In this document: positions 10,977-22,569 of the stretch, in pieces
Layout of the letters: each line of letters begins with the position of its first letter
Position numbering within the stretch: position 1 is the stretch's first letter
NCBI GenBank assembly: GCA_036897485.1
Contig: JAYMTF010000450.1
Coordinates: 1 to 36,122 of the forward strand
DNA: 36,122 nucleotides
Origin: Pelargonium nanum
Lineage: Eukaryota; Streptophyta; Magnoliopsida; Geraniales; Geraniaceae
Direction of reading: 5' to 3'
Translations under genes and position numbers: made by a program
The notes under the pieces: model-generated
What the model saw: only the letters and a program-made list of their open reading frames with translations
What the model was told of the DNA's origin: nothing
The model's database searches: none

Positions 10977-13900
10977 CTAACTAGCCTGTGGCTGTGATCT
11001 TTCTTCTTCCTTTTTCTTCCCAAGCTCCACCAGAAGAGTCAAAATAGCCTCGCACATCTCGCAAGCATCAGGCTCGTTGTTGTTGTTGTTGTTGTTGTTG
11101 CTGTTGTTGTTTCTCGATGAGTAAACCATCCAAGCGTGATCGAGTTTCCTATCTGGTTTGACAACAACTGAGCCAGGTACTTCAGCGTCGCGGCATGTCA
11201 CTAGCCCGTCGCTTTTCTCTCCATACCTGAGCTGCAAGTGCAGTGCGCAAGCTGCCATTGCAGCAGAGAATGGAACTATGACCGGGACCTGGTGTCCTGC
11301 CTGGACAGGATTGTCCGGCTCCTCGCTCCCAAATGCTGGAAGGGGGAGCCTGGGAAGTTCTGCATGAGCTATCTGGGTCATTGTGGCTAGGACACCAGGT
11401 GCTGTACTTGCTTCAGAATGGAAGGAGATGATAGGGATGTCCTCGGGGAGCTTGTGGTTCATAATGAATTCCTTGCGCTTCTCGTATGTGAGATCTTCCA
11501 ATGCTCGCATGTCACCCTGTGCAAAGGTCAACACAACACGTCAACATCAAGACAAATGGAGATGACTAGAATCCATAATGTAGATAATGGAGAATCAGAT
11601 ACAAATAACACGGTAAAAAAGGGATAAAAATAAGAGTGTGTGAGGGGCAAACGATGTGGAGTCAGACAGAAGACCTACCGCTACCAGTGAAACAAAATGG
11701 CAACAATACACAACTGGAAAACCCAAATAATAGAAAACTTCGGGAGAAATGTAAGAGTTAAAGAGCATACCACACAAGAAGGTACAGAGAAACACAGTTT
11801 CTAGGACTTGTAGAATGTATGATGTGCAGAATTTTTCAACCTATCTAGGATTCTTTTAAAACTATTTTTCGAGTCTACTATATATATAACTACTATATAT
11901 ATATTATATAACACTCTTCCAAACTCAGGCCATTCATAAGTTTTCCTATGTTCTGCTGTTTCTACACCTGCTTCAAAATTTAGTTGGCGCCTTATCTGTT
12001 TCTCAGATGACAGCTCTATCAGGAAAAAAGTGTACAAGCTTTGGGGAGCCGGAACATTCATGTTCTGTAGCTCTTCATGTGTTCCCCACAGATCCTCCAT
12101 AAATGTTTTCCACAATCAACAATTCTTGACATGAAATCCAGTTCTGGACTATATTAAATGGTAAATGCTCCTCCATGTCCAAAATATTTAATCTATAGAC
12201 TATTTTTGCATGGATTTAGTTTGGGAGATAAATCTTCCGAGCTATCTTTGTATTGAATAGACAGTAATAACTAGTGTCTGATGTAAGATAAAGGTGTACA
12301 AACCACAATTTCAGACGCAATGCAATAAATAGTAACTTACACACTAAAATCATGGAAAGTGAGTTTAGTTCATCTCCAGGAAGAGTGTAAATAATAGTTT
12401 TCACATGCACAAAAGACTATCAAAGGAAAAGAACAAATATTACCTTAATTAGCTTACATATCAGAAGCTCCATGATTCTCCTGGATTCTCTGTCAGCAAT
12501 CTGGCCTTCACGAAGAACATCAGAAGCAAAAGGAGTGCCACCATAAGGACTCTGCACCAGAGCCAGTCCAGCAACTTTGTCTTTCAAATCAGACCAATAA
12601 ATTGAAAGAGCAGCAGCAGCATCAATGCCACCTTTGCTGTGTCCAAGAAGCATTACACACTTTCCAGAACCCCAGTAAAGCTCCTCTATGTATTGTTTTA
12701 GCTCCCATGCGTTATGCTCCACCGATACCTTTATAAAACATGCAAAATAAAAATCCCTCTGAAAAATATAAGATGCTATTGTACTATTTATTGATACGTG
12801 TCAGAGAATTATTATGAACATCAATTATAATTGATTGGGATAATCAATTACATTAATATCCAAAATCTTCTTAATTATAATCTCTTTAGTTATTCACTTT
12901 CTTTTCTAGCAATTGCTGGTAGTGAAACTATCAAGCCTACTCCTGTGTACTAATATTAAGATCAATAATATATTTTCTCTTATATTGCACAATGATATCA
13001 GATCCTTTGATCTTCTGTTTTAAGAGTCTCTTGAAGTTTTTCCAACAGGAACCTTAGGTTGCCTTGACCAGCCGAATTCTCTCTTCATCACAATTTCATG
13101 AAAAACTTATGAACTTTCATGCTCCACAAACAATTCAGCCCTCCAAAAAATTAACTTGGTGATCTCCTCTGGCAATGCTCCAATGACCCCCTTCTTGGTG
13201 TTTGAATAACGTTTTGGTGACACCGGTGTGGTCGCCTTCCTCTTGCCGGCAAACCCAAGTGTTTTCTATTGCTGTTTCAGCCGCATGCACCGCCACAATG
13301 ATCATCGGTTCCTTGGTCATCTCTCAACTTTCTTCGAAAATCTCAAGATTATCACTCTGAGTTTTAGGGGAAGTGTTAGACGATAATTCTGAAGAATTTA
13401 TCCTTTACACTAATATCCATAATCGGTAATCCTCTTAAGTTAACTGTAATCTCTTTAGTTATTTACTTTCGTTTATAGCTATTATTGGTAGTCAAACTAT
13501 CAAGCCTACAAATAGGTTGTCCTATGTCCTATGTACTAATATAAGAGTGAAATATAATACATTATTGATCTCAATATTAGTACATGGGACAACTTATTTA
13601 CAAACTTGATAGTTTGACTAGCAACAATAGCTATAAAAGAAAGTGGATAACTAAAGAGATCACAGTTGAGTAGATCGTGAATATTAATGTAATTGCTAAT
13701 CCCAATAAGTTATAATTGATTTTCAGAATTATACTCTTAAAAACCCCTTAATTTGAAGGTGATAACCTTGAAATTGTAATTTTTTTTAGAGAATGACCAT
13801 GGAATTGATGATCATTGTGGCAGCACATGGAACAAAGAACAGCAAGCAGAAACAATTGGGTTATGCTGGCTAAAGGAAGCTGACCGCGTTGGTGTCACCA

Positions 13901-16574
13901 AAATGTTAGTCAAACACCAGGAAAGGATTCATTGAAGCTTCACCATAATACAACTTTTTCCAAATAATCAGCTCTACCTCACTGTGAATTTTAGCAATAT
14001 GGCAAGCTAGTCCCATCTTCGAAAAGAATCTCTTGGTCTCCACAAAATATAAGGGGCCATGATTACTAAAAAGTCCTGCAAAAATACAATTCATATAACA
14101 AGGTGACTCAGCCAATGTAACTGTAGGTTATTAATAATAAACAAATTAAGAAATTAAAATTAAGGTCATAGCAATACCAGGAATTAGTAGATAAACAAAT
14201 GAGTCAGGCAGAGAGTGCTCCCCGTTCCTAAATGACAGAACATAATATAATAAAAGAAATTAGAATCAGAATGATATAAACCACCAATAACATTTTGAGA
14301 ATCTGGTATTCTGAACAACGGTAGTAAGAAAGTGAACAGTGAAGTAATAAACACTCAAGTCAAGTGGACATAAGCATTCGCTGTAAGAGAGCCAGACAAC
14401 AATATCACAGGGATCTAAGATGATAACATATTAATTCCAGATACATTAATTATGAGGCAGACAGGCAGTCTTTGACGAGGAACGTAATAGAAAAATACCT
14501 TTATATTTAGTCTTAGTAAAAATTTATCCAGAGTTGTGCCTTCAAGCAATAGTACATAAAAACTAGGGCTTCCGTACCTTATGCTGGCAAGAATTTCTAA
14601 GAATCTTGGTGTGCCGTCCTCCACGGGAGGCATTCCAGGAGTGCGTTGCAACCAGCCAATATCATCAGCAGAACCGCGCAAAGTTCTCTGTAGTCGAGAC
14701 TTAATACTGAAGATACAAAGTTAAATGTAAACATCGCATTGGAACTGAACCAAGCAATACAAGAAGTAACAATGATTTTATACCATAAACTACTTCAGAA
14801 TAAACAACAATTTTAGCTAATCGATTACAATATCTTCTACAGATATTTCATGCATATAAAGCATCAGTCAGCAAAGTTCAAACCTACTTTCTTTACCTAC
14901 GAATTTGAAGCTGAGCACTTCTGACATAGGAGAAAGTACATCTCCAAGAGGCCAGTCCCAACTTGCAGGCAAGTCTTAGACCAAATAATGGGAGCATCAA
15001 CCTACACCGAGACAAAGCAACTGCAATTTCAATAAAGATGACACTGACTCACAAAGCAAACTAACAGACAATTAATCAGGAAAGAATCATGTTTGGAAAA
15101 TAGAGGCAAGAAAGTGCAGCATAGCTGTCAAAGTAAAACTAACAATATTTATACCATGCGTGTAATACTAAAAGTTCAGAGCTCAAACTTAGGATTGATA
15201 AAATAGTGGATTAACAACATAACATAAACTGAAACGGGGAAAGTAAGTAAACAGATTGGAAGTTATTACTCGGAAAATATCAATGCATTCTAAGAACAAA
15301 TGTTTACTATTTTATAAATTCCCAAATATACCAGCTTGACTTGAGTTTATATGCACATATAATCAAGATTCAAGGAAAAACTAAATGGAAAGAAGAGTAC
15401 CACTACCCTTGAAAGATGAAGGGGAGACCCTGATCTCTATTATGGTTTTCTACAATTTCAGATCTTATATTTACAACAAATTCTTTCCCCGGCTCCAGAG
15501 TGCTGGTTTCACAAGTTTCAGAGCTAGAATCATCGCTACAAGGTTTACAAGGCAACAGGCAACTCTCCAGATCAGATCTAGAAATGTTGTGACTTCAGGA
15601 TCTTGGATCTTCCGAGCATCTACTGATATCTCCGAGTACAAGATCCTCTGCAGTACAATTTTATCCTCACATCAACATGTCACTCATGAAAGGCAAATGA
15701 ACAATATTTTGATTCTTAAAGTGAATGCTACCAAGAAGACAAAGGCTCAAGTCAACAGCATGCATAAACAAAGGAACAAACTTACCAATAAAGTGAATTA
15801 GTTGATGGCTTATATGTGCAGTTGATGTCAGGAGACGAGCAAAAATACTATCCACTATTGAGTGAGATCCAAAATAATTAAAAGGATGACTTGTGTTCCT
15901 CCTGGCATCACAATATACCTGATAACAAGGCCTACATTAAACCTGGAAAACAAGTTATTTGTGAAATAACTGCAAAACTGAGAAAAGTTGCAAGATTAGA
16001 AGTTATACATATCCTTTCATAAATTTAGTAGTATCTGATCAAGCTATATGTAAGTCTATGTGATTGCACCTTTTAAATGCAGCTTATTGTTTGTTTGAAA
16101 CAAAATCCATGCCATAGAACTCCTATCCAACACTCAAGTAATCGATCCTATGGTGTTCGTGGTTGCCACCTCCATTCGATTAATTAACAGCGCCCAGCTC
16201 TCTTGACAGTCACTCAGTATCAACCCATATTATTTAAATGATTGGTTACCAATATTTTAGACTTTTTTATTACATATTTGACCATAGACATGGAAGCACA
16301 ACATAAACATATTCATCTCTCTAAATAAAGGTGATAACCTCACCATTTGCTGTCCTATATATGCATGCCTTTCCATGGGGTAGTAATCACTTGAAACATG
16401 TTTGACCTGATGTACGTTGAACCACATAAAACCACAGAAAGCGGAAGATGTGAATTAAAGGATAGAATTGAATGGAACGGATAGAATTACCTGAATGCAT
16501 GTAATGAGTTATCTCGCACAACTCACAGTTGAAGGGATTTCAGATATTTCCTCACTAATACACAAATCTCCCAT
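10977..16574 (-). CDS. Alpha/beta-hydrolase superfamily protein (lipase-like), with an in-frame TGA
   Basis: Nine coding exons fit GT-AG splicing with matching phases: 16574-16527, 15918-15786, 15647-15407, 15001-14897, 14706-14578, 14227-14178, 14075-13978, 12728-12444, 11516-10977. They give 542 codons plus the stop. A 5' untranslated exon ends at 17058 and splices to 16588; an in-frame stop upstream supports the ATG at 16574. The hydrolase core starts near residue 223. The nucleophile motif GHSKGG gives Ser299. Asp466 (SDGLV) and His490 (LDHAW) are likely the other triad members. FSNHGPLYF near residue 238 probably forms part of the oxyanion region. An Asn-rich run lies near residues 497-508. 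Substrate is unknown; a lipase- or esterase-like reaction is inferred. Oddity: codon 78 (15597-15595) reads TGA in an otherwise well-formed exon. As read, the full protein cannot be made; a restart at Met143 (14997) would leave about 400 residues with the whole catalytic core. Confidence 0.85.
11075..11111. repeat. GTT/AAC microsatellite within the last hydrolase exon
   Basis: A trinucleotide run, GTT on the plus strand and AAC on the coding strand, encodes a near-pure run of asparagines interrupted by one serine. It lies after the putative catalytic histidine and is likely a length-variable surface loop. Confidence 0.9.
12799..13935. mobile_element. Composite TRIM-like LTR element with an inverted partner, in an intron
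   Basis: Plus-strand unit: a left LTR at 12799-12991 (TG...CA) and a degenerate tRNA-Met primer site (TGATATCAGATCC at about 12993). About 380 bases of internal DNA follow, then a purine tract (TTTTAGGGGAAG) and a second LTR starting at 13374 (TGTTAGA). The internal part is far too short for gag-pol, as in TRIM (terminal-repeat retrotransposon in miniature) elements. At about 13541 the second LTR is cut short and runs into a third LTR in the opposite orientation (about 13541-13743). This is followed by inverted internal sequence to about 13935, matching the first unit's internal part around 13170-13325. The intron spans 12729-13977, so the element fills about 90% of it and stops about 40 bases from the 5' splice site. 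Confidence 0.8.
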
Positions 16575-17300
16575 TACTTCTCTGGATTCTGAAATAAAGC
16601 AACATGCTCAAGTAGACAATTTTATAAAACCGGTTCACAAAAACAGCATATGAAATCGAGAGAGAACCACGGGTGCAGTGAAAAAACTAATCCACTAACA
16701 CAAATTTCCAAGAAAGCATCAAACTTTGAGATGGTGCTTTAACAGAACTTCACAGTCAGTACTTTCCATACCCATTTATATATAACTTTCCTTCGAAGCA
16801 AAATGTGAATTTACACTAAACAACACACAAAGGGAATTAAAATTTAGGGATTGGAAATTGGAGTTTGCAAATAGCACAACACATTGAATAACAAAACAAT
16901 TAATCATGAATTCAGCATAGCTGCATCAGAAACTAGACAATCAATTAAAAATTTCCAAAGAAAAAAATTGGCAGATGCTAAAATCAGTTGCTCATAAGAA
17001 ACCCATCCACGAAGTAAACATCAGAGAGAGAGAGTTGTGGAAGTTGAATTTACGTACCGATCCTGCAATCTTCCAGTCAAAGAGAGGATCGAATCTGCAA
17101 AACCAAGAAACAGAAAGCTCGAAACTGAGCCAAATTTATAGAGAGTGGGAGAGGAAAGCAACCAAAAATTCCAATTTCCCAATTAAGAAAGGTATAAATT
17201 GGTACTAATAAGAAAATTGGGAATATTAGCAACTGAATGAGAATTGAAGAAGAGAAGAGCAACAATTGGTGATGATCTTTATCCATTCCAGTCGCTTTTA
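16575..17300 (-). other. 5' untranslated exons and leader intron of the hydrolase gene
   Basis: On the minus strand a leader exon ends with GATCG and the donor gtacgt at 17057. It joins the acceptor tttcag just before 16588, giving 14 untranslated bases before the ATG. Within the leader DNA an open frame of 69 codons (17286-17077) begins with an ATG and is rich in Leu, Ile and Phe. It ends before the donor. It may be an upstream open reading frame, or partly intronic because a good acceptor (ttttgcag) lies at about 17097. Transcription start is probably near 17300-17330. Confidence 0.5.
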
Positions 17301-17329
17301 CTCGAATCTGCTTTGAGCCACCAACTCTT

Positions 17330-18069
17330 CAATTTTTCAAAGATATTATTTTTTAAGAAAATTAAACATGTCACGTAATGTTGTATCCTCTTTTGTCTAC
17401 CATCTCCACCTTCTAATTTAGGTATGATTTGGACTCGAAAAATTCCAAACTCATTATGTCAACAGAAAATAAATAATAATCTACTAACGAATAAATTAAA
17501 TTTCGTTTCTGTTTTGATTTTCGATTCCAATGCACGAGTATGTAATATAATTCTAACACTTCGTTAGTGTAATTGTGTAACAAACTCCTATACTTTCGAG
17601 TAATTGACGCGTCTGATGACTATGGGTCAACAAAATATTCAAACAAGTTAGGGTAGGAGCACTTGTGGCGAGTTGTTTGTAGGAGTAAGCTTGAGACCTA
17701 ACAACCAACTATTTTACGTGGTGTGTTACAATCTATCTCGAGATTTTTTATATAAACATGGTAATATATTTATAAAGGAGAGTAAACAGACATCTGATAT
17801 TTACGTGACCATAGTTTTTCCTTTTTTTTGGCGCCTATACTTGCTAGCTGATGAACTGGAGCTACATATATGTTCTATTTTGTACTTTTCTTCCATTTTT
17901 TTCAGAAATTGTTACTAAATTACTCATTTTTTGAGTCCTATGGATCCATGTTACAGTGTTAGATCTTAAACAACTTTCAATTTCATAAAAAAAAAACAAC
18001 TCAGAAATCTTCTTTACAACAAGAAAATGTTACAGCAAATATATACAGAAAACTAACAAACCCAACTTA
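17330..18069. other. Intergenic DNA between the hydrolase promoter and the first GT47 gene
   Basis: Contains the hydrolase promoter at its left and the 3' untranslated region of the first GT47 gene at its right. A short poly(A) run lies at about 17986-17998. One open frame at 17673-17918 has no recognisable features. No gene seen. Confidence 0.5.
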
Positions 18070-21000
18070 TTATCTAAGCTTCATTTGAAAAACTCTGTTG
18101 TACCAAATTGAATGAAGGGTCATGTGAAAGAGATCGTACTTCAAAGGCTTCGCGTGCCAGAGAAAATGCCGTTGAACCTTCCTCACCCCGAGCTGCATCT
18201 CGAGATACCTTTCTTCTGGTATCGACATCAATACGTCTTTCAGGTTGGGAATGTCTTTCTCTGCAAGGATCAGTGAAAACGCGCTCCAATCGAGTACCTC
18301 AAAGAATGGCGGGACAAAATTGTCTGATATTATCACGGGTACACATTCGTAAAAGATGGATTCAACTACTCGGGGGCTGTTCACCTCGTAACCCTTTGGG
18401 CAGATACAGTACTTGCTGCTCTTCATGTGTTGGATGTAATTCATCTTGCTAGCGACGCCAGGAGGCATTGGACCGTAGATTTTCATATCGGGGTCTTTGT
18501 CTTTCCAATATTTCAGCAAAATTGGACGTAAATAGCCATGCAGGTTGCCAGCATAGAAGGCGAGGATGTGCCTCTTTGAAGCAGGCTTTCCACCAAGATC
18601 CCGAAGAGGGTTTCTTGCTGACCGGACATATGTTTCTGGAAGAGACACATCCCTCCCTATTTTGAACCCAGCAGTTACATCGGCATTGCAGAGAGCTTTC
18701 ATGCAACGCTCCATATGGTGCCTTGTTTCATAAGGAGCCTGTGCGACACATACAAATGATATTATACGCATAGACATGAGGACTGAAATTGACAAATTGC
18801 AGTAAGAAAAATTGTGACTTTATATGCCTCGACAAAGGGATGCCTATACATTTCGAATTAGAAAATTTTGCAGGACGTAAGAACATAAGCACCTCCCCAC
18901 CTAGAGGCACAACGTAAGATGCACAGGGAACATACCCAATCATGGCAGGCTACAAGAAAATGATCTGCTCCACCAGTCCTATTGAAGAATGGATACTTTG
19001 CTGAAATCTTTTCTGTATACTCCTTCATATGTTGGCGCAAGTTTGTCCTATTGTGGGAGTTGCGCACGTAAAGAGTGTACTCTAGCATTCTAGAACTAAA
19101 TGGCATGTAAAACAAGTGAGCTCTCCTGGGGTCTTTCACAACAAAATGCTTATTTCCCTCCATCAGTTTCATGAACCATCCCTCGGAGGCATATAATCCC
19201 TTGAGTACCGGTTGATGAAATATGGGTTTGTTTCCATCCTTGTAGACATAGACTTTGAGAGTACGTTCCATGAGTTCATAGCTCCTGAATATGTAACCAC
19301 AATTAAGTTGAAAATAAAAACAATGCTACTATTGAAGTTTATATCGAGAATGCTGGAATACAGACAAGTAAAAAATATGTAAGAGAGGGAGGAAAGGAAA
19401 TCTGATGCCAGACAAAGTTCTAAAATGACACAATAGTACTGCGCTTATTTTTTATCATGTGAGAAGAAATGAACTGTTCTCTGAAGTCTCAACAAACCAA
19501 GGATATGACACAGTCCCAGATTTAGACACAAGTCTTTGGCAAGAGCAAAAAATGAATGTTGTGTACTATTGCATGATGTATTCAATCCCAACCAAGTGTT
19601 TAGATTATTAACACAAGCTTTGCCTTGGTTTAACCCACCTAGGTCCTAGTTATATTCCTGAGAAATGAAGTGGATGGGCACAAACAAAGCGTATAACAAA
19701 AAAGTAGAAAATGTAAAGTCTCGTGCAAAGCAACACTCCACTCTATATTTTTCGTCACAGTTTAATCAGTGAGGTACCGATGTTGGACAAAAGTAGCTCA
19801 AAATCATATACTTTCTCCACCTCTTGAACGATATTAAACTATGAATACATGATGCATTCATGCTCTTCTGATCCAATGAATCATGCCACGAACAGCAAAG
19901 AAACGAGTTTTTATACACGACAAAACAGTATGGGGTTCAGTTGCAGAATAATTTGTACGCAAATTTAAACCAGCATGGAGTCAACAGAAGTGACCAATGA
20001 GAGATATATACAAAATCAGAAACAAACCGCTACAGTCCGTAACTCAGCTCATTTTTGGTATACTTTGAATTTAATTGTGCTAGTTAACAATCTATAACTA
20101 GATAATTTTTTTGAGACTTATAAGGTAAACTAGAGATCTAGAAGGCAGATCTACACTGAAAATCCTTTTTCCTCTTATACATTGTGTCTTGTGATTTATA
20201 TAGGAAGCATAACTGAAAGTGCACATGAATATTCTAGGACATGGAATCCACATTTCATTTGAAAGATTCATAATCCGTATTTTTATTACTTATAGTACTG
20301 AAACTAAAAAAGTACTCCATCAATCTCAAAATAATTGTCAACTTTCCAATTTTTTGTGAATATTAAGGATTAGTTAGTTGGACCTAGGTTTTCCCCCTTG
20401 CACCCCCATGTGCTCTAGTTGCAACAAAGTCAAAGTTTATAACCAACTTATCTTAAGTATATTGTTATTAATTCATGCATAACCAACTAAACAAAATGGA
20501 AAATGAACACTAATTTTGGGCAATATTTTTAGAGAAAGTGGACAACTATTTCTGGATGAAGGGAGTTAATTATAAGAAGATCCCAACATGTCGTGAGACA
20601 TGAATTTACTACTTTCTTTCACTGTTTTTGTTGTTTAGCAGGCAGACATAAACAGAAATTGGAATGTAATAAACTCGTGCAAGTTGACAGTAGCATAATG
20701 TATTATGCCTCCAGAGTCCTAATGAAAGGGCAGTAGGTTTCAATTCCAAAGCAATGCAACTTAGTCTTAGTAGTGGTAATAGCATACAACTCCAAAGCTA
20801 TCCTTATGAATGGGGCAATAGATTGAAACATAGTGGTTTACCTTTTAAACATGGAAACGTTACGAAAGAGAGGGGCATAAAGTTCCCGATCATTCATGAC
20901 AATAGGAGCATTCTCAATTAGCGACTTGGCAGCAATAATTTCCTTGTCTCGTTCGGAGGACCATCGCGGTCTCTATGATCCATATAAAAAGTTTAGACTA

Positions 21001-22021
21001 CTGAAATTAAACAAACGCATACAAGGAAAAAAATTGTTTAACAAAATAAGGACAAATATACCATTGCTCGAGAAGAAGCACGGTGCCTTCGTAATAAATG
21101 GTTCATCTCATCTATTGTTGTTATGGACTTCGGTGGCATTTCTGATTTCATCTTCTTCCCAGAATTACTCACCATTGCAGACTCATTTTTTGAGGTCACA
21201 AGATGTATTGGCATTGCAGCAGATCCGAAAGACGAGTTTGCATTTGAGGCTTGGCTTTTTGGGTTAGTGAAGTAAACTGGGGAAGCAAGTGAATGTGATC
21301 GAAAAGCAGTTTCTACACTCTGAGATTCATTTTGTCTCGAACTTAAATCTTCTTCTAGAATGTTGTCCGTTGAAACTTGGTTTGGCTTCACAACCTGCGC
21401 TATGAAGAGGTCATCTCTTGCTTCAATTTCTCCAGTCTCTTCCACGAGAGAACTGTTCTCTTGACTTTTAGCACCATCCAACACAGAAGTGTTGCTTGAA
21501 TCTTTGACTTTCACAGAACTACTCTCTTGACTTTTAGCACCCTCCAATGCAGTAGTATTCCTCGTATCTTCGACTTTCACAGAGATAGTACTATTATCTA
21601 TTTCTCTATCCACAACAAATTCCAAGACATCAACCGTACCTTTCTCCTCAGACACGAAACCATCATCTGTTTCACTGTCCTGTCCCCGAAGTTCATCACC
21701 ATTCCCTAATTCTCCATCAACATTAGAGTTTTCAGAATCTTTTATCACCCCAACAGCCACAGCTGCACTATTCACATCCGAAGCATCAACTGCCAGAGGG
21801 TTGCGAACCATCACCGACTTGGCAGAAGAATGCAAAGTGAGGAAGCCACGGCTATCATGTATCGAACGCTCAACATCGGGAAATAGAGAGCGAAGAGCAT
21901 TTCCATAAGGAAGCAGCAGGGACTGAAACAATACATGAGTAACAGCCACAACCCCCACTAAAAGAAGCCATCTCCTGGTTTCAACCTGACAGAACTTATG
22001 GTTCCGGAACGAAAAATCCAT
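18070..22021 (-). CDS. Exostosin-family (GT47) glycosyltransferase, copy 1
   Basis: Four exons, 22021-21062, 20972-20842, 19284-18936 and 18738-18070, give 702 residues. The product should be a type II Golgi membrane enzyme adding sugars to cell-wall polysaccharide or glycoprotein; donor and acceptor are unknown. The N-terminus is a short cytosolic tail, a membrane anchor at about residues 18-39 (rich in Leu and Val, ending LLLPYG) and a long Ser/Asn/Glu-rich stem to about 320. The exostosin domain begins near 364 (SYELMERTLKVYVYKDG) and runs to about 670. It includes GLYASEGWFMKLM, DPRRAHLFYMPFS, ADHFLVACHDW, GPMPPGV, SKYCICPKGYEVNSPRVVE and VIISDNFVPPFFEVLDW, all usual for plant GT47 proteins. 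The ATG at 22021 is the first in frame after the leader acceptor. A spliced 5' leader lies at about 22473-22560 with a 4-codon upstream ORF. Intron 2 is about 1.55 kb and holds a MITE. The stem carries a 66-base tandem repeat. Confidence 0.93.
20315..20565. mobile_element. Stowaway-like MITE in intron 2 of GT47 copy 1
   Basis: A 251-base unit begins CTCCATCAATCTCAAAATAA after a TA. It ends with a near reverse complement (ACTATTTCTGGATGAAGGGAG), followed by TTA. Inside is a conserved phrase around CACCCCCATGTGCTCTAGTT. The same phrase appears, reverse-complemented, in the MITE at 29062-29312, so both belong to one family. Confidence 0.8.
21449..21580 (-). repeat. Two tandem 66-base repeats in the stem coding region
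   Basis: The unit at 21515-21580 is repeated at 21449-21514 with modest change. It keeps the reading frame and encodes two 22-residue units of pattern VKV-acid/K-D-xxNT-xLxGAKSQE-xSS. Each carries possible N-glycosylation sites (NTT, NTS, NSS). This duplication lies in the rapidly changing stem, outside the catalytic domain. Confidence 0.9.
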
Positions 22022-22481
22022 ACCACAAAATAAACCCAATACTATTCTCTGCCCAAATTATGCAGAAATTACAAATTCATCTTCAAAATCAGTTCTTTAA
22101 ACACTGCGAAAAAGAGCTTTGCTGCAAAAAACTAAACAAACACAGGCATGCACATGAATCATCTAAACTAAAAACCCACAAATGGCAAGAATTTAAAAGT
22201 AAAAACCAACTGAAGCAACTGCTCTGATCATATATTTCACCAAATAAACATAACAAGGAGAGAAAATCAAGAACAAACAGAATTTCAAGAATCTACACCA
22301 CGGCATTACTTAAACTAGAAACTCCAATTTCTAACCAAAAATAAACCAATCTCAAACAGAGGAAAGTAATAAAGTGCGCACTAGACTTCAAATTATCCAT
22401 TTCGTATTTTCTTTCCTTCGTTTTCTCATCAGCCAAACAAGGAAAAAAGGGAAGCAGAGAAAACCCTAACCTGAGAAACGA

Positions 22482-22496
22482 TCAAGCAGTGGCCAT
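22482..22496 (-). promoter_or_regulatory. Short upstream ORF in the leader of GT47 copy 1
   Basis: In the leader exon, just before the donor at 22473 (CTCAG, then gttagg), an ATG opens a four-residue frame (MATA) ending in TGA. Such minimal upstream ORFs can lower translation of the main frame. The effect here is an inference. Confidence 0.4.
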
Positions 22497-22569
22497 TAGC
22501 TTTTCAGCTCTGCGAAATGAGACCGACACTCAAAACAATTACCACCAAAACAGTGACGGAAAGTTTCAG

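Noticed and set aside
13135-13320. Minus-strand 61-codon open frame as a host gene exon
   Set aside because: It lies inside the LTR element's internal region and is shared with the inverted copy, so it is transposon-derived.
15385-15801. Plus-strand open frame of 138 codons
   Set aside because: It is the antisense shadow of hydrolase exon 3 and neighbouring intron; the minus-strand reading fits splice phases on both sides.
22021-22039. Start of GT47 copy 1 six codons further upstream
   Set aside because: The upstream codon at 22039 is TTG, not ATG; the first true ATG in the frame is at 22021. The same applies to 26813 in copy 2.
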